Assembly (NCBI GenBank): GCA_964441775.1
Contig: CAYTVL010000019.1
Span: 25,697 to 89,696, forward strand
DNA: 64,000 nt
Source of the DNA: SYOC01 sp964441775
Lineage (GTDB): Bacteria; Desulfobacterota; Binatia; Bin18
Reading direction: 5' to 3'
Positions 33,517 through 42,330 of this stretch are shown here, in pieces (within the stretch, counting starts at the first letter, position 1; each line of letters begins with the position of its first letter). The position numbers were made by a program, and so were the translations under genes. The notes beneath the pieces were generated by a model. It was not told the DNA's origin. It was given only the letters and a program-made list of their open reading frames with translations, and ran no database searches.

Positions 33517-34011
33517 ATGCAGCCGAGTAAAGATCGACCATTGTCGGCCTCCATGTTGCAGTATGAGAAAGGTGGGGTTCAGCTTGTCGATCCCACGGAG
33601 AATCTGAAACGATATGTCTACTCCAACGTCTATGAGATTGGAGCCAAAGCGAAGCCCTACGAAAAAATCGCCGTGGCAAAAAATGGTTCGTATGTCGTCG
33701 AGTGCATCGTGGCGGAAGGAGAGATGCCGCAATGGCGCTTGCAGCCGCACGATGAGTTTGTGCTGTGTTTAGAAGGCGAGGTGCGGGTCGATTTCATTGC
33801 GCCCCGCGTTGAACTGCCAGCCGGTGGGCATCCAGAAGTGAACGGCGAAGAGCTGGGCTACATCCTCATGCGGGAAGGGAGCCTGTGTTTATTGCCCAAA
33901 GGAATGGCCTATCGGTTCAGTTCGGTGAAGCGTTCGCTACTGCTGCAACAGGCGAAGCAGAGTGCGGATACCGTGCTGGCGTGGGAAGAGATTTGTGACG
34001 GGTGGAAATGA
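33517..34011 (+). CDS. hapC: Hydroquinone 1,2-dioxygenase small subunit-like cupin
   Basis: A 164-residue cupin-fold protein (EGEMPQWRLQPHDEFVLCLEGEVRVDF; MREGSLCLLPKGMAYRFSS). Its size and its position directly before a 318-residue cupin match the small (alpha, about 18 kDa) and large (beta, about 38 kDa) subunits of two-subunit hydroquinone 1,2-dioxygenase (HapCD/PnpCD). That enzyme opens the hydroquinone ring to 4-hydroxymuconic semialdehyde. The small subunit has few metal ligands and is structural. A GGGGG ribosome site precedes the start. Confidence 0.72.
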   Translation: MQPSKDRPLSASMLQYEKGGVQLVDPTENLKRYVYSNVYEIGAKAKPYEKIAVAKNGSYVVECIVAEGEMPQWRLQPHDEFVLCLEGEVRVDFIAPRVELPAGGHPEVNGEELGYILMREGSLCLLPKGMAYRFSSVKRSLLLQQAKQSADTVLAWEEICDGWK

Positions 34012-34042
34012 CGGTCCTTTGGGATTAGTAAGGAGACAAACC

Positions 34043-34999
34043 ATGCCCTCATATCAAGAATTTCAATTAGGAGCCTTTCGCTTTACTCGTGACGATTACT
34101 TCGCTCATGTGTTTTTTCCGACGGCCTCAGGAAAACCGATGGAACACAAAATGGACATCGACGCGTTCCTGCGCCCATTGCAACGTGATGTCGCGTGGAG
34201 TTTCTTTTACGGCATGGTGAAATTCGATGATGTGTTTGGTACGATCAACCATTATGGTACGGTCGAGGTGTTTGGCGGCAAGTACCACAAAGCTCTCAAG
34301 CAAAATGGCCTCTGGCATGCGGAGGAGCTGAAGCGCGGCGAAGTAGAAAAAGTATTCACGCAGATTCTCGAAGATTGGGTGCCCGCGGATTTCGATCCAT
34401 TTGCGGCGCCGCGCGAGACTGGGTCGTCCATCGGTCCTAAGCGAGAGGGTAATCTCAACGCCATTCACCGTAAACGAGTGGTGACGACGCGCATGGCGAA
34501 CCAGGAAGATCGACAAGACCCTGAGTTTCCGGTAAACGCCGGTTTCAAGGGCATGGAATTTCAGTACGGCGAGATGCACATTAAGCCTGGGCAGGAGCAA
34601 AAGTTTGGCTTGATGAATCTGTACGAATATCTGGCGCGCTCGGATGTGACGTGGAACCCATCTATTGTGTCAGTCTTGGAACATAGTCTATTTTGTCCAA
34701 CCACCGAGGAGCATCGCTTACCGGTGAAGCACGGCAACGATCGAGTTGAATGGTTTATTCAGCTCAATGGTAAAATCGACTGGGAAGTGTGCGATCAAAA
34801 TGGCGAGCTGAAAGCCTACGTGCAGATGCGCCCCGGCGACGTGTGCGCCATGCCCTCGGACATTCAGCATCAGGGATTCGCCCCCGAGCGTTCCATGCTG
34901 CTGGTCTGGGAAAATGCCGATCCTAAAATGCCGGAGAAGATTGCCAGTGGAACCGTGCCTGGGGATCCGGATAAAATGGTCACTACGAAAGCGGAATAA
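34043..34999 (+). CDS. hapD: Hydroquinone 1,2-dioxygenase large subunit-like
   Basis: A 318-residue protein close to the HapD/PnpC2 large subunits as I remember them. Shared blocks are FKFTRDDYFAH-like FRFTRDDYFAHVFFPT, DVAWSFFYGMVKFDDVFGT, DPFAAPRETGS, SDVTWNPSIVSV, HGNDRVEWFIQLN, and MPSDIQHQGFAPERSMLLVWENA. The His and Glu of the iron(II) site lie in the cupin part. AAGGAG is upstream. It pairs with the gene at 33517 and is followed by a RidA protein, giving a hydroquinone or aminophenol-type catabolic cluster. Confidence 0.8.
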   Translation: MPSYQEFQLGAFRFTRDDYFAHVFFPTASGKPMEHKMDIDAFLRPLQRDVAWSFFYGMVKFDDVFGTINHYGTVEVFGGKYHKALKQNGLWHAEELKRGEVEKVFTQILEDWVPADFDPFAAPRETGSSIGPKREGNLNAIHRKRVVTTRMANQEDRQDPEFPVNAGFKGMEFQYGEMHIKPGQEQKFGLMNLYEYLARSDVTWNPSIVSVLEHSLFCPTTEEHRLPVKHGNDRVEWFIQLNGKIDWEVCDQNGELKAYVQMRPGDVCAMPSDIQHQGFAPERSMLLVWENADPKMPEKIASGTVPGDPDKMVTTKAE

Positions 35000-35012
35000 G
35001 GGGGAAACGCGT

Positions 35013-35483
35013 ATGATGGTGGAAAAAAAATTAGCCGAAATGGGGCTCACGCTTCCGCCAGCCCCGACTCCAGTCGCGAACTACGTTCCTGTGGTCCGGT
35101 CCGGCAATTTGCTGTTCGTCTCCGGTCATGGCCCGGCATTTTTTCAGGATGGGAAAATCCAATACATCCGTGGAAAACTGGGGCGCGAGATGACGGTGGA
35201 GCAGGGGTATGATGCGGCTAAGCAGGTAACCCTTAATATTCTCCAGTCGATCAAAGGAGAAATTGGCGATCTCGACAAAGTGCGCCGCATCGTGAAGGTG
35301 CTGGGGTTCGTTAATTGCACGGAAGAGTTTCCGGACCAACCAAAAGTCATCAACGGTGCTTCCGACCTCTTGGTTGCCCTCTATGGCGAGCGCGGGCGCC
35401 ACGCCCGCTCGGCAGTGGGCATGTATCAGTTGCCGTTTGGCATTGCTGTGGAGATCGAAATGGTCGTAGAGGTGGAGGGATAA
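35013..35483 (+). CDS. RidA-family protein
   Basis: A 156-residue YjgF/YER057c/UK114 protein. LLFVSGHGPAFF, GYDAAKQVTLNILQSIKGEIGDLDKV and RSAVGMYQLPFGIAVEIEMVVEV are the family blocks, the last with the invariant Arg position. RidA proteins hydrolyse reactive imines; subfamilies linked to aminophenol and nitroaromatic pathways are deaminases. Here it sits directly after the dioxygenase subunits. Confidence 0.82.
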   Translation: MMVEKKLAEMGLTLPPAPTPVANYVPVVRSGNLLFVSGHGPAFFQDGKIQYIRGKLGREMTVEQGYDAAKQVTLNILQSIKGEIGDLDKVRRIVKVLGFVNCTEEFPDQPKVINGASDLLVALYGERGRHARSAVGMYQLPFGIAVEIEMVVEVEG

Positions 35484-35588
35484 TCGACTTGTGAGCGTCT
35501 ACTCACTCTGTGTGAGTGCTCATCTAGACAGGCTCGAGCTGAGGGGAGCAGCGGCAAGCGGCGTCAATCAGAAGAGTGACACGACAAC

Positions 35589-38423
35589 ATGGCATCAATT
35601 CAGTTGCACAAGGATGAAGTCTCCGTCACGGCTGCTTCCCTGACGAATGGCAGTGGGAGTGCGCCGACGGAAGCGTCGTTGTTAATTAGTGACAATGCTG
35701 AATTTGTGGAGGCGCTGTACCGTCAGTACCTCGCTGATCCGGCCTCGGTGAGTGAGGAGTGGCGAGACTATTTTGCTCGCGTTTCCTCGGTTGTGGTTTC
35801 TTCTACAGAAAAGCCCAATGGCGCCCATGCCTCTGTCGCTATTGAGCCAGCTGCTCATCCTGCGCTCGAAAAGCAAGCGCGTGTGTTGCAACTCATCAAC
35901 GCGTATCGCGTGCGTGGGCACTTCGACGCTCAACTCGACCCGCTTGGCATCTTTCCACGACAAAGCCATCCCGAGCTTGATCCGACATATTATGGATTCA
36001 CTGACGAAGACCTCGCCAGTGACTTCCCAGTAGCACGACTCTTCGGTATGCCGGCGCTCACGTTGCGCGGGATTCTGTCCACGTTACGGGAGACCTACTG
36101 CGAGCGCGTCGGCGTCGAGTACATGCACATCCAAGACCCAGTACAGCGCGGTTGGATCATGGAGCGCTTGGAGGACAAGCGCCAGCGCAAGGAGTTGTCA
36201 CCCGGCGTCAAGAGGATGATTCTCACGAAGCTGTACGCGGCGGAGACCTTTGAGGCCTTTCTCCACACCAAGTTCGTTGGACACAAGCGCTTTTCGCTCG
36301 AAGGGGCCGAGACGCTGATTCCCATGCTCGACATGCTGATTGAGCATGGTGCCGCCCACGGCGTCGAAGAGGTCGTGATCGGCATGCCGCATCGTGGGCG
36401 GCTGAACGTGCTGGTCAATACGTTAGGCAAATCCTACGAAGCCGTCTTGTCGGAATTTGAAGGCAATGTGGACCCGAGCCTGATGATGGGGTCCGGGGAC
36501 GTGAAATATCACCTCGGATTTTCCTCCGATTATCACACCCAGAGCGGCAAACAGGTGCACCTCTCGCTCACCGCGAACCCGAGTCACCTGGAAGCCGTCA
36601 ATCCTGTGGTCGAAGGCCGAGTGCGCGCCAAGCAACAACGTGCGGGTGATGCGGCGCGGTCGCGTATCATGCCTTTATTGATTCACGGCAACGCGGCGTT
36701 TGCCGGGCAAGGCGTCGTCGCGGAAACGCTCAACATGGCGCAGTTGCGCGGGTACACGACCGGCGGCACGATGCACATCATCGTCAATAACCAGATCGGG
36801 TTCACGACCGATCCGGAAGACGACTATGCTGGACCCTATTCGTCAGATATGGCCAAGGCCCTGCAAGCGCCCATTTTCCATGTGAATGGAGACGATCCGG
36901 AAGCGGTGGCGCGTGTGACCATGTTGGCGTTGGAATATCGGCAAACCTTCAAGCGCGATGTGGTCATCGACATGTTTTGTTATCGTCGGTATGGCCACAA
37001 TGAAGGGGATGAGCCTAGCTTTACCCAGCCCCGCATGTATCGCGCCATTAAGGGCCACCCGCATGTGACTTGGCTGTATCGTGAACGATTACTGGACCGA
37101 GGGGAACTGACGCCGGAAGCCGTCAAGGAGATTGAGCAGCGCTTTCGTCAACGTCTACAAACCGCGCTTGACACGGTAAAGGGCTCCTTGTCGGCCCCAC
37201 GGCCTGATGTCTTTCGCGGAGCTTGGGAGGGATTTTCTCGTGGTCACAAGGGCGTCGTGGATACGCGGGTAAAAAGAGACTTGTTAGAATACCTGGCCCG
37301 TCGGCTTTCCGCCGTACCGGAAGAGTTTACCGTGAACCCCAAAGTGGAGAAGTTGCTGCAAGCCCAGACCGAGGCGATTTTGCACGATCAGCCGATCGAT
37401 TGGGGCCTGGCCGAGTTGCTGGCCTATAGCACGTTACTGTGTGAGGGCTTTCACGTGCGCTTGAGCGGACAGGATTCGGAGCGGGGCACGTTTAGCCATC
37501 GCCATTCTGTGCTTGTCGATTTTGATACCGGCGCCAAATACGCACCGTTGTCAAACCTGCGTGAGGGCCAAGCGCGCTTTCGTGTGCATAATAGTCCGTT
37601 GTCTGAGTACGCTGTATTGGGGTTTGAATTCGGCTATAGCCTCGATGCGCCCAAAACGCTGACCATCTGGGAGGCGCAATTTGGCGACTTCGCGAATGGC
37701 GCGCAAATCATTGTCGATCAATTTCTCTCCAGTTCTGAGGCCAAGTGGCAACGCATGAGCGGCCTCACCTTGTTTCTCCCACATGGGTATGAAGGACAGG
37801 GGCCGGAGCACTCAAGCTGCCGTCTTGAACGCTATTTACAGCTCTGCGCTGAGGACAATATCCAAGTGGTCAACTGCACGACTCCTGCGCAAATCTTCCA
37901 TCTGCTGCGGCGACAGATGAAACGGGATTTCCGCAAACCGCTGATCGTGCCCACCCCGAAAAGCCTCTTGCGCCATAAACTGGCAGTGTCTTCCGTTCGC
38001 GATTTGGCCGAAGGGAAATTTCGGGAAGTGATTGATGAGCTGAACTCACTCGATCCGCAGCGCGTTGCACGATTGCTCTTGTGCTCTGGAAAAGTGTACT
38101 ACGATCTATTAGCGGAGCGAGCACGCCGCCGCCTGACGGACACGGCAATCGTGCGGATTGAGCAGCTCTATCCGCTTCCTCAAGACGAGCTGAGCGAGGT
38201 GTTACGACGCTACCCGCGTGCGCAGCACGTGGCCTGGGTGCAGGAAGAGCCGCGCAATATGGGTGCGTGGTGGTTTATGTTGGAACATTGCTCGTCCCTG
38301 TTGCCGCCGGAGCTTACTCTGCGCTATATCGGACGCGAGGCGCAAGCGAGTCCCGCAGTCGGCTCCCAGAAAATTCATCAACAAGAGCAATCCGCGTTTA
38401 TTGAACAAGCCTTGTCACTATAA
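35589..38423 (+). CDS. sucA: 2-oxoglutarate dehydrogenase E1 component
   Basis: A 944-residue thiamine-diphosphate enzyme, the first subunit of the 2-oxoglutarate dehydrogenase complex of the TCA cycle. The N-terminus has the SucB-binding signature AEFVEALYRQYLADPASVSEEWRDYF. The core contains VVIGMPHRGRLNVL, KYHLGFSSD, VEAVNPVVEG-like LEAVNPVVEG, GNAAFAGQG, IGFTTDPEDD and the ThDP/Mg GDDPEAV...YRRYGHNEGDEPSFTQP. Length is normal. It is the first gene of sucA-sucB-lpd. Confidence 0.96.
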   Translation: MASIQLHKDEVSVTAASLTNGSGSAPTEASLLISDNAEFVEALYRQYLADPASVSEEWRDYFARVSSVVVSSTEKPNGAHASVAIEPAAHPALEKQARVLQLINAYRVRGHFDAQLDPLGIFPRQSHPELDPTYYGFTDEDLASDFPVARLFGMPALTLRGILSTLRETYCERVGVEYMHIQDPVQRGWIMERLEDKRQRKELSPGVKRMILTKLYAAETFEAFLHTKFVGHKRFSLEGAETLIPMLDMLIEHGAAHGVEEVVIGMPHRGRLNVLVNTLGKSYEAVLSEFEGNVDPSLMMGSGDVKYHLGFSSDYHTQSGKQVHLSLTANPSHLEAVNPVVEGRVRAKQQRAGDAARSRIMPLLIHGNAAFAGQGVVAETLNMAQLRGYTTGGTMHIIVNNQIGFTTDPEDDYAGPYSSDMAKALQAPIFHVNGDDPEAVARVTMLALEYRQTFKRDVVIDMFCYRRYGHNEGDEPSFTQPRMYRAIKGHPHVTWLYRERLLDRGELTPEAVKEIEQRFRQRLQTALDTVKGSLSAPRPDVFRGAWEGFSRGHKGVVDTRVKRDLLEYLARRLSAVPEEFTVNPKVEKLLQAQTEAILHDQPIDWGLAELLAYSTLLCEGFHVRLSGQDSERGTFSHRHSVLVDFDTGAKYAPLSNLREGQARFRVHNSPLSEYAVLGFEFGYSLDAPKTLTIWEAQFGDFANGAQIIVDQFLSSSEAKWQRMSGLTLFLPHGYEGQGPEHSSCRLERYLQLCAEDNIQVVNCTTPAQIFHLLRRQMKRDFRKPLIVPTPKSLLRHKLAVSSVRDLAEGKFREVIDELNSLDPQRVARLLLCSGKVYYDLLAERARRRLTDTAIVRIEQLYPLPQDELSEVLRRYPRAQHVAWVQEEPRNMGAWWFMLEHCSSLLPPELTLRYIGREAQASPAVGSQKIHQQEQSAFIEQALSL

Positions 38424-38440
38424 AGGAGTAGTCGGCATTC

Positions 38441-38524
38441 GGTAGTCAGTAGTCAGTAGAGACTGAGGAAAAGAGACCCTTTTGTAAATCTTCTACTGGC
38501 TACTGTATGCTGACTACTGGCTGC
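38441..38524. repeat. GTAGTCA-type repeat pair between sucA and sucB
   Basis: A left arm GTAGTCAGTAGTCAGTAG (38442-38459) and a right arm (38493-38524) with CTACTGGCTACTG and CTGACTACTGGCTGC can pair into a long imperfect hairpin. Simple heptamer units resemble the tracts at 3341 and 5794. It lies between cotranscribed genes, so it could attenuate or stabilise the mRNA. Confidence 0.65.
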
Positions 38525-38539
38525 TTTTTGAGGAGCCTT

Positions 38540-39784
38540 ATGGCCATCGACATCATTATTCCTGCTTTAGGCGAGTCGATTACCGAAGCCACGATTCTTC
38601 GCTGGCTAAAAAATCCTGGCGACACTGTTGAACAAGATGAGATCATTGTTGAAATCGAAACTGACAAAGCGACGATGGAACTCGTGGCGCCGGAGTCGGG
38701 GGTGCTCACCATTGCAAAAGGCGAAGGCGAAAAGGTCCAGATTGGTGATGTGATTGGCCAAGTGACTGCCGGCGCCGAAGGGCGAAAAGCGCCAGTTACC
38801 GTGCCTGCACAAGCGGCGAACGGACAAGCCGCGGCGTCTCCTCCGCCTCCTGCTGTGACCGCGCCGCTGAGTCCTGCGGTGCGCGTGTTGGTTGAAGAAC
38901 ACGGGATCAGTCCCGGAGAAATGACGGCCACTGGTCGAGGCGGACGCCTCACCAAAGGTGACGTCCTCCAGCACCTCGAAACGCGTGCGCCAGCGCCTCC
39001 ACCTCCTGCAGCAGCACGCCCGCAGTTTGCTCCTCCCAGCGCCCCGGCAGCGCGCCCACGCATGCCGGAGGGAGGTGAGCCGCGCGAACGGCGTGAACCG
39101 ATGAGCAATATCCGGAAACGAATCGCCGAGCGTCTCAAGCAAGTGCAGACCACCGCCGCGATTTTGACGACATTTAACGAAATAGACATGTCAGCGGCGA
39201 TGGCCCTGCGCGCAAAATATAACGAGGCGTTTAAGGAAAAGTACGGCGTGTCGCTGGGATTCATGTCGATCTTCGCGAAAGCGAGCGTGGAAGCGCTCCG
39301 CGCCTTTCCTGCCATCAACGCGGAGATTCGCGGCGAAGAGATTGTCTACAAAAATTACTATGACCTCGGTATTGCTGTGGGAACCGAGCGGGGATTGATC
39401 GTGCCTGTGCTCCGAGACCTCGATCAAAAAGGGATGGCGGAGATTGAAATTGCCTTAGCGGACCTCGGCCAACGCGCGCGCAGCGGCAAAATTCGTGTCG
39501 ATGAACTGCAAGGCGGCACCTTTTCTATCAGTAATGGCGGCGTGTACGGTTCACTCATGTCCACCCCCATCCTCAATCCGCCACAAAGCGGCATTTTGGG
39601 GATGCACAAAATCGAAAAACGACCCGTCGTGCTTGGCTCGAATGATGACATCGTCGTGCGACCAATGATGTACGTCGCGTTGTCGTATGATCATCGGATC
39701 GTCGATGGCCGCGAAGCCGTGCTCTTTTTGCGCCGCATCAAAGATTGTGTTGAAGATCCCGCGCGTCTCCTCCTCGGACTTTGA
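38540..39784 (+). CDS. sucB: Dihydrolipoamide succinyltransferase (E2 of 2-oxoglutarate dehydrogenase)
   Basis: A 414-residue E2. The lipoyl domain (residues 1-80) has VEIETDKATMELVAP, where the Lys is lipoylated. A Pro/Ala-rich linker follows, then the peripheral-subunit-binding domain (VRVLVEEHGISPGEMTATGRGGRLTKGDVL), then a second Pro-rich linker. The catalytic domain ends YDHRIVDGREAVLFLRRIKD, with the HxxxDG site. AGGAG precedes the ATG. Confidence 0.95.
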   Translation: MAIDIIIPALGESITEATILRWLKNPGDTVEQDEIIVEIETDKATMELVAPESGVLTIAKGEGEKVQIGDVIGQVTAGAEGRKAPVTVPAQAANGQAAASPPPPAVTAPLSPAVRVLVEEHGISPGEMTATGRGGRLTKGDVLQHLETRAPAPPPPAAARPQFAPPSAPAARPRMPEGGEPRERREPMSNIRKRIAERLKQVQTTAAILTTFNEIDMSAAMALRAKYNEAFKEKYGVSLGFMSIFAKASVEALRAFPAINAEIRGEEIVYKNYYDLGIAVGTERGLIVPVLRDLDQKGMAEIEIALADLGQRARSGKIRVDELQGGTFSISNGGVYGSLMSTPILNPPQSGILGMHKIEKRPVVLGSNDDIVVRPMMYVALSYDHRIVDGREAVLFLRRIKDCVEDPARLLLGL

Positions 39785-39808
39785 GAAACTGAAAAGAAAA
39801 ATAATTCC

Positions 39809-41221
39809 ATGCCTGATATGCAAACTTTCGACGTTGTCATCATCGGCGCCGGTCCTGGCGGCTACGTCGGCGCCATCCGCGCCGCCCAGTTGGGGATGAA
39901 AGTCGCCTGTGTGGAAAAGATGCCGACCTTGGGCGGAACTTGTCTCAATGTCGGATGTATTCCGAGCAAAGCGCTGCTTGATTCAAGCGAATGGTTTTCT
40001 CAGGCGCGGCATAAATTTTCCGGCCACGGTGTTGTCTGTGACGGCGTTCGCCTGGATCTGCCGGCAATGCTGGGTCGTAAGGACACCGTGGTAAAAGGGC
40101 TCACGCAGGGGATCGCTAGCCTGTTCAAAAAGCATAAGGTGACTCATCTACAAGGCAGCGCTCGTTTTCGTGACGCGCGGACGCTTGCAGTGACTGTGGA
40201 AAGCAGAGCATCACAACTTGTGCAGGCGAACGCGCTCGTCATCGCCACTGGGAGCGAACCGATTGCGCTGCCATCGCTGCCATTTGATGGAGACCATATC
40301 GTCAGCTCGACCGAAGCGTTGTGTTTTTCGGCAGTGCCGCAGCACCTCGTGGTGATTGGCGGCGGCGCCATCGGCTTAGAGCTGGGCTCTGTGTGGCTGC
40401 GCTTGGGCGCCAAGGTGACCGTGGTGGAACTGTTGCCGCGTTTAATTCCGGGGGCAGCCGATGCGCAAATTGCGTCGGCGTTGCAGCGTTCACTGACGAA
40501 GCAAGGCTTTACCTTCATGCTTGGCTCCAAAGTCACTCAAGGAGTGGTGGGCGACGGGGAGGTTGTGCTGACCATTGAAGATGGGAAAGGTCAACACAAC
40601 GAGCTGAGAGCAGATCGAGTGTTGGTGGCGGTCGGTCGGAAAGCCTATTCATCGGATCTGGGCGCTCAAGAGATTGGCGTTGCTTATGATGAGCGTGGAC
40701 GCATCATGGTGGACAAACACTATCAAACCAACGTCCCGGGTGTGTACGCCATTGGTGACGTGATTAATGGTCCCATGCTGGCGCATAAAGCAGAGGAGGA
40801 AGGGGTGGCGCTCGCGGAAATCTTGGCCGGCAAACCGGGACACGTCAATTATGATGTCATTCCCGGCATCGTCTACACGTGGCCCGAGGTGGCGACTGTC
40901 GGACTGTCGGAGGAGGCGGCGAAAGCATCGGAGATTCCTTACAAGACCGGAACGTTCTTCTTTCTCGCGAATGGACGGGCGCGCTGCATGGATGAAACTG
41001 AAGGGCTCGTCAAAATTCTTGCCGATGCAAAGACCGACCGGATCCTCGGAGTGCATATTGTTGGGCCGCGCGCCTCCGATGTCATTGCCGAAGCGGTCAT
41101 GGCGATGGAATTTGGCGCTTCCGCCGAGGACATGGCGCGCGCCATGCATGGGCATCCTACTCTTCCTGAGGCGCTTCGTGAGGCAGCGCTGAACGTCGAA
41201 AAGCGTTCACGACAAAGCTAG
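39809..41221 (+). CDS. lpd: Dihydrolipoyl dehydrogenase
   Basis: A 470-residue FAD disulfide oxidoreductase (E3). The FAD site is VVIIGAGPGGYVGAIRAAQLG. The redox disulfide is GGTCLNVGCIPSKALL. The NAD site is VVIGGGAIGLELGSVWLRLG. The C-terminus has the catalytic His-Glu pair in HGHPTLPEALREAA. It is the last gene of the sucA-sucB-lpd operon, 24 nt after sucB, and presumably serves this complex. Length is normal. Confidence 0.95.
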   Translation: MPDMQTFDVVIIGAGPGGYVGAIRAAQLGMKVACVEKMPTLGGTCLNVGCIPSKALLDSSEWFSQARHKFSGHGVVCDGVRLDLPAMLGRKDTVVKGLTQGIASLFKKHKVTHLQGSARFRDARTLAVTVESRASQLVQANALVIATGSEPIALPSLPFDGDHIVSSTEALCFSAVPQHLVVIGGGAIGLELGSVWLRLGAKVTVVELLPRLIPGAADAQIASALQRSLTKQGFTFMLGSKVTQGVVGDGEVVLTIEDGKGQHNELRADRVLVAVGRKAYSSDLGAQEIGVAYDERGRIMVDKHYQTNVPGVYAIGDVINGPMLAHKAEEEGVALAEILAGKPGHVNYDVIPGIVYTWPEVATVGLSEEAAKASEIPYKTGTFFFLANGRARCMDETEGLVKILADAKTDRILGVHIVGPRASDVIAEAVMAMEFGASAEDMARAMHGHPTLPEALREAALNVEKRSRQS

Positions 41222-41245
41222 CGTCAATGGTACTTCGATACCAGA

Positions 41246-42229
41246 TTATTTCCTGGCCAGTTCTGCGACGAGCGCTTCGTTTGACGGCGTCTTCTCGAAA
41301 AACGTAAGCAACATTTTTGTGGCTTCAACCGTCGTCAGCTCCGCGCAGCGGCGGCGGAGTAGATGCGACACTTTTAGTGAGGACGGGTCGAGCAGTTGCT
41401 CTTCCCGCCGCGTACCGGATTTAGCAATGTCCATTGCGGGAAAGATGCGGCGATCGGCCAAGCGTCGATCCAGCATGACTTCCATATTGCCAGTGCCCTG
41501 AAATTCTTGAGCGATCACTTCATCCATCCGGCTGCCCGTGTCGATCAAGGCCGTGGCGATGATCGTGAGCGAGCCGCCATTTTCCACTTGCCTGGCCGCG
41601 CCGAAGAAGCGCTTGGGTAATTCGAGCGCGCTAGCGTCAATGCCGCCGCTCATAGTGCGTCCGGTCTGCGTGTTGAGATTGTGAGCGCGCGCCAGCCGAG
41701 TAAGCGAGTCCACTACGACGACGACATCTTTTCCAGCTAAAGCGTCGGTCACTGCGCGCTCCAAGCATTGGGCGGCGACGGCGAGATGTTCCTCAAGCGA
41801 GCGGTCGTTGGAGGAGGCAAAGACTTCGGCTTTTACGGAGCGGCGAAAGTCTGTGACCTCTTCAGGGCGTTCGTCCACTAACAGACAATAGAGCACAGCG
41901 GTGGGCGCGCCAGTGCTGACGCCGAAACAAAGCTCTTTCAGAAATGTGGTCTTGCCCGTGCGTGGTGGGGCGAGAATTAATGCGCGCTGCCCGAAGCCTA
42001 CGGGGCACAGGAGATCAAGCACGCGTAACGTGAGTGAAGCCTCCGGCCCAGCGAGAGGAATCTTGCGATGCGGCGCGAGCGCCACGAGCGCTTGAAATTC
42101 CTGAAGCGCCGCCGACGGAGTTGTCCCTCTTGGAGGGCGCGCACGCTGGTGTTGGCTCGGTTTCGAGAATCGTCTTTGGCGATCTTGAGATTGCTGTTGT
42201 CTTTTTTTCTGCCTGAACGGTGGCTGCAT
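41246..42229 (-). CDS. Rho-like RNA/DNA translocase ATPase lacking the N-terminal RNA-binding domain
   Basis: A 327-residue protein. The RecA-type motor of transcription terminator Rho is complete: GFGQRALILAPPRTGKTTFLKEL (P-loop), LLVDERPEEVTDFRR, VVVVVDSLTRLARAHN (Walker B), GRTMSGGIDASALELPKRFFGAARQVENGGSLTIIATAL (Q-loop), TGSRMDEV and EFQGTGNMEVMLDRRLADRRIFPAMDIAKSGTRREE (R-loop). Canonical Rho has about 420 residues with an OB-fold RNA-binding domain. Here the first 45 residues are a Gln/Arg-rich basic tail instead. Probably an accessory Rho paralogue; whether it terminates transcription is unknown. Confidence 0.85.
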   Translation of the reverse strand: MQPPFRQKKRQQQSQDRQRRFSKPSQHQRARPPRGTTPSAALQEFQALVALAPHRKIPLAGPEASLTLRVLDLLCPVGFGQRALILAPPRTGKTTFLKELCFGVSTGAPTAVLYCLLVDERPEEVTDFRRSVKAEVFASSNDRSLEEHLAVAAQCLERAVTDALAGKDVVVVVDSLTRLARAHNLNTQTGRTMSGGIDASALELPKRFFGAARQVENGGSLTIIATALIDTGSRMDEVIAQEFQGTGNMEVMLDRRLADRRIFPAMDIAKSGTRREEQLLDPSSLKVSHLLRRRCAELTTVEATKMLLTFFEKTPSNEALVAELARK

Positions 42230-42330
42230 CCATACCCTCCTTTTTTGTAACGTACTCTTTTCTGTTGCGTGACGCCACTCTTACCTACACTAGCTGACAG
42301 CAATGAGCGCTGTCGGCTATAGTGCCAAAC

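Noticed and set aside
42296..42314. GACAGC/GCTGTC hairpin between the Rho-like and HyuA-like genes
   Set aside because: Only 6 bp with a 7-nt loop and no T-run, in a divergent promoter region; too weak to call.
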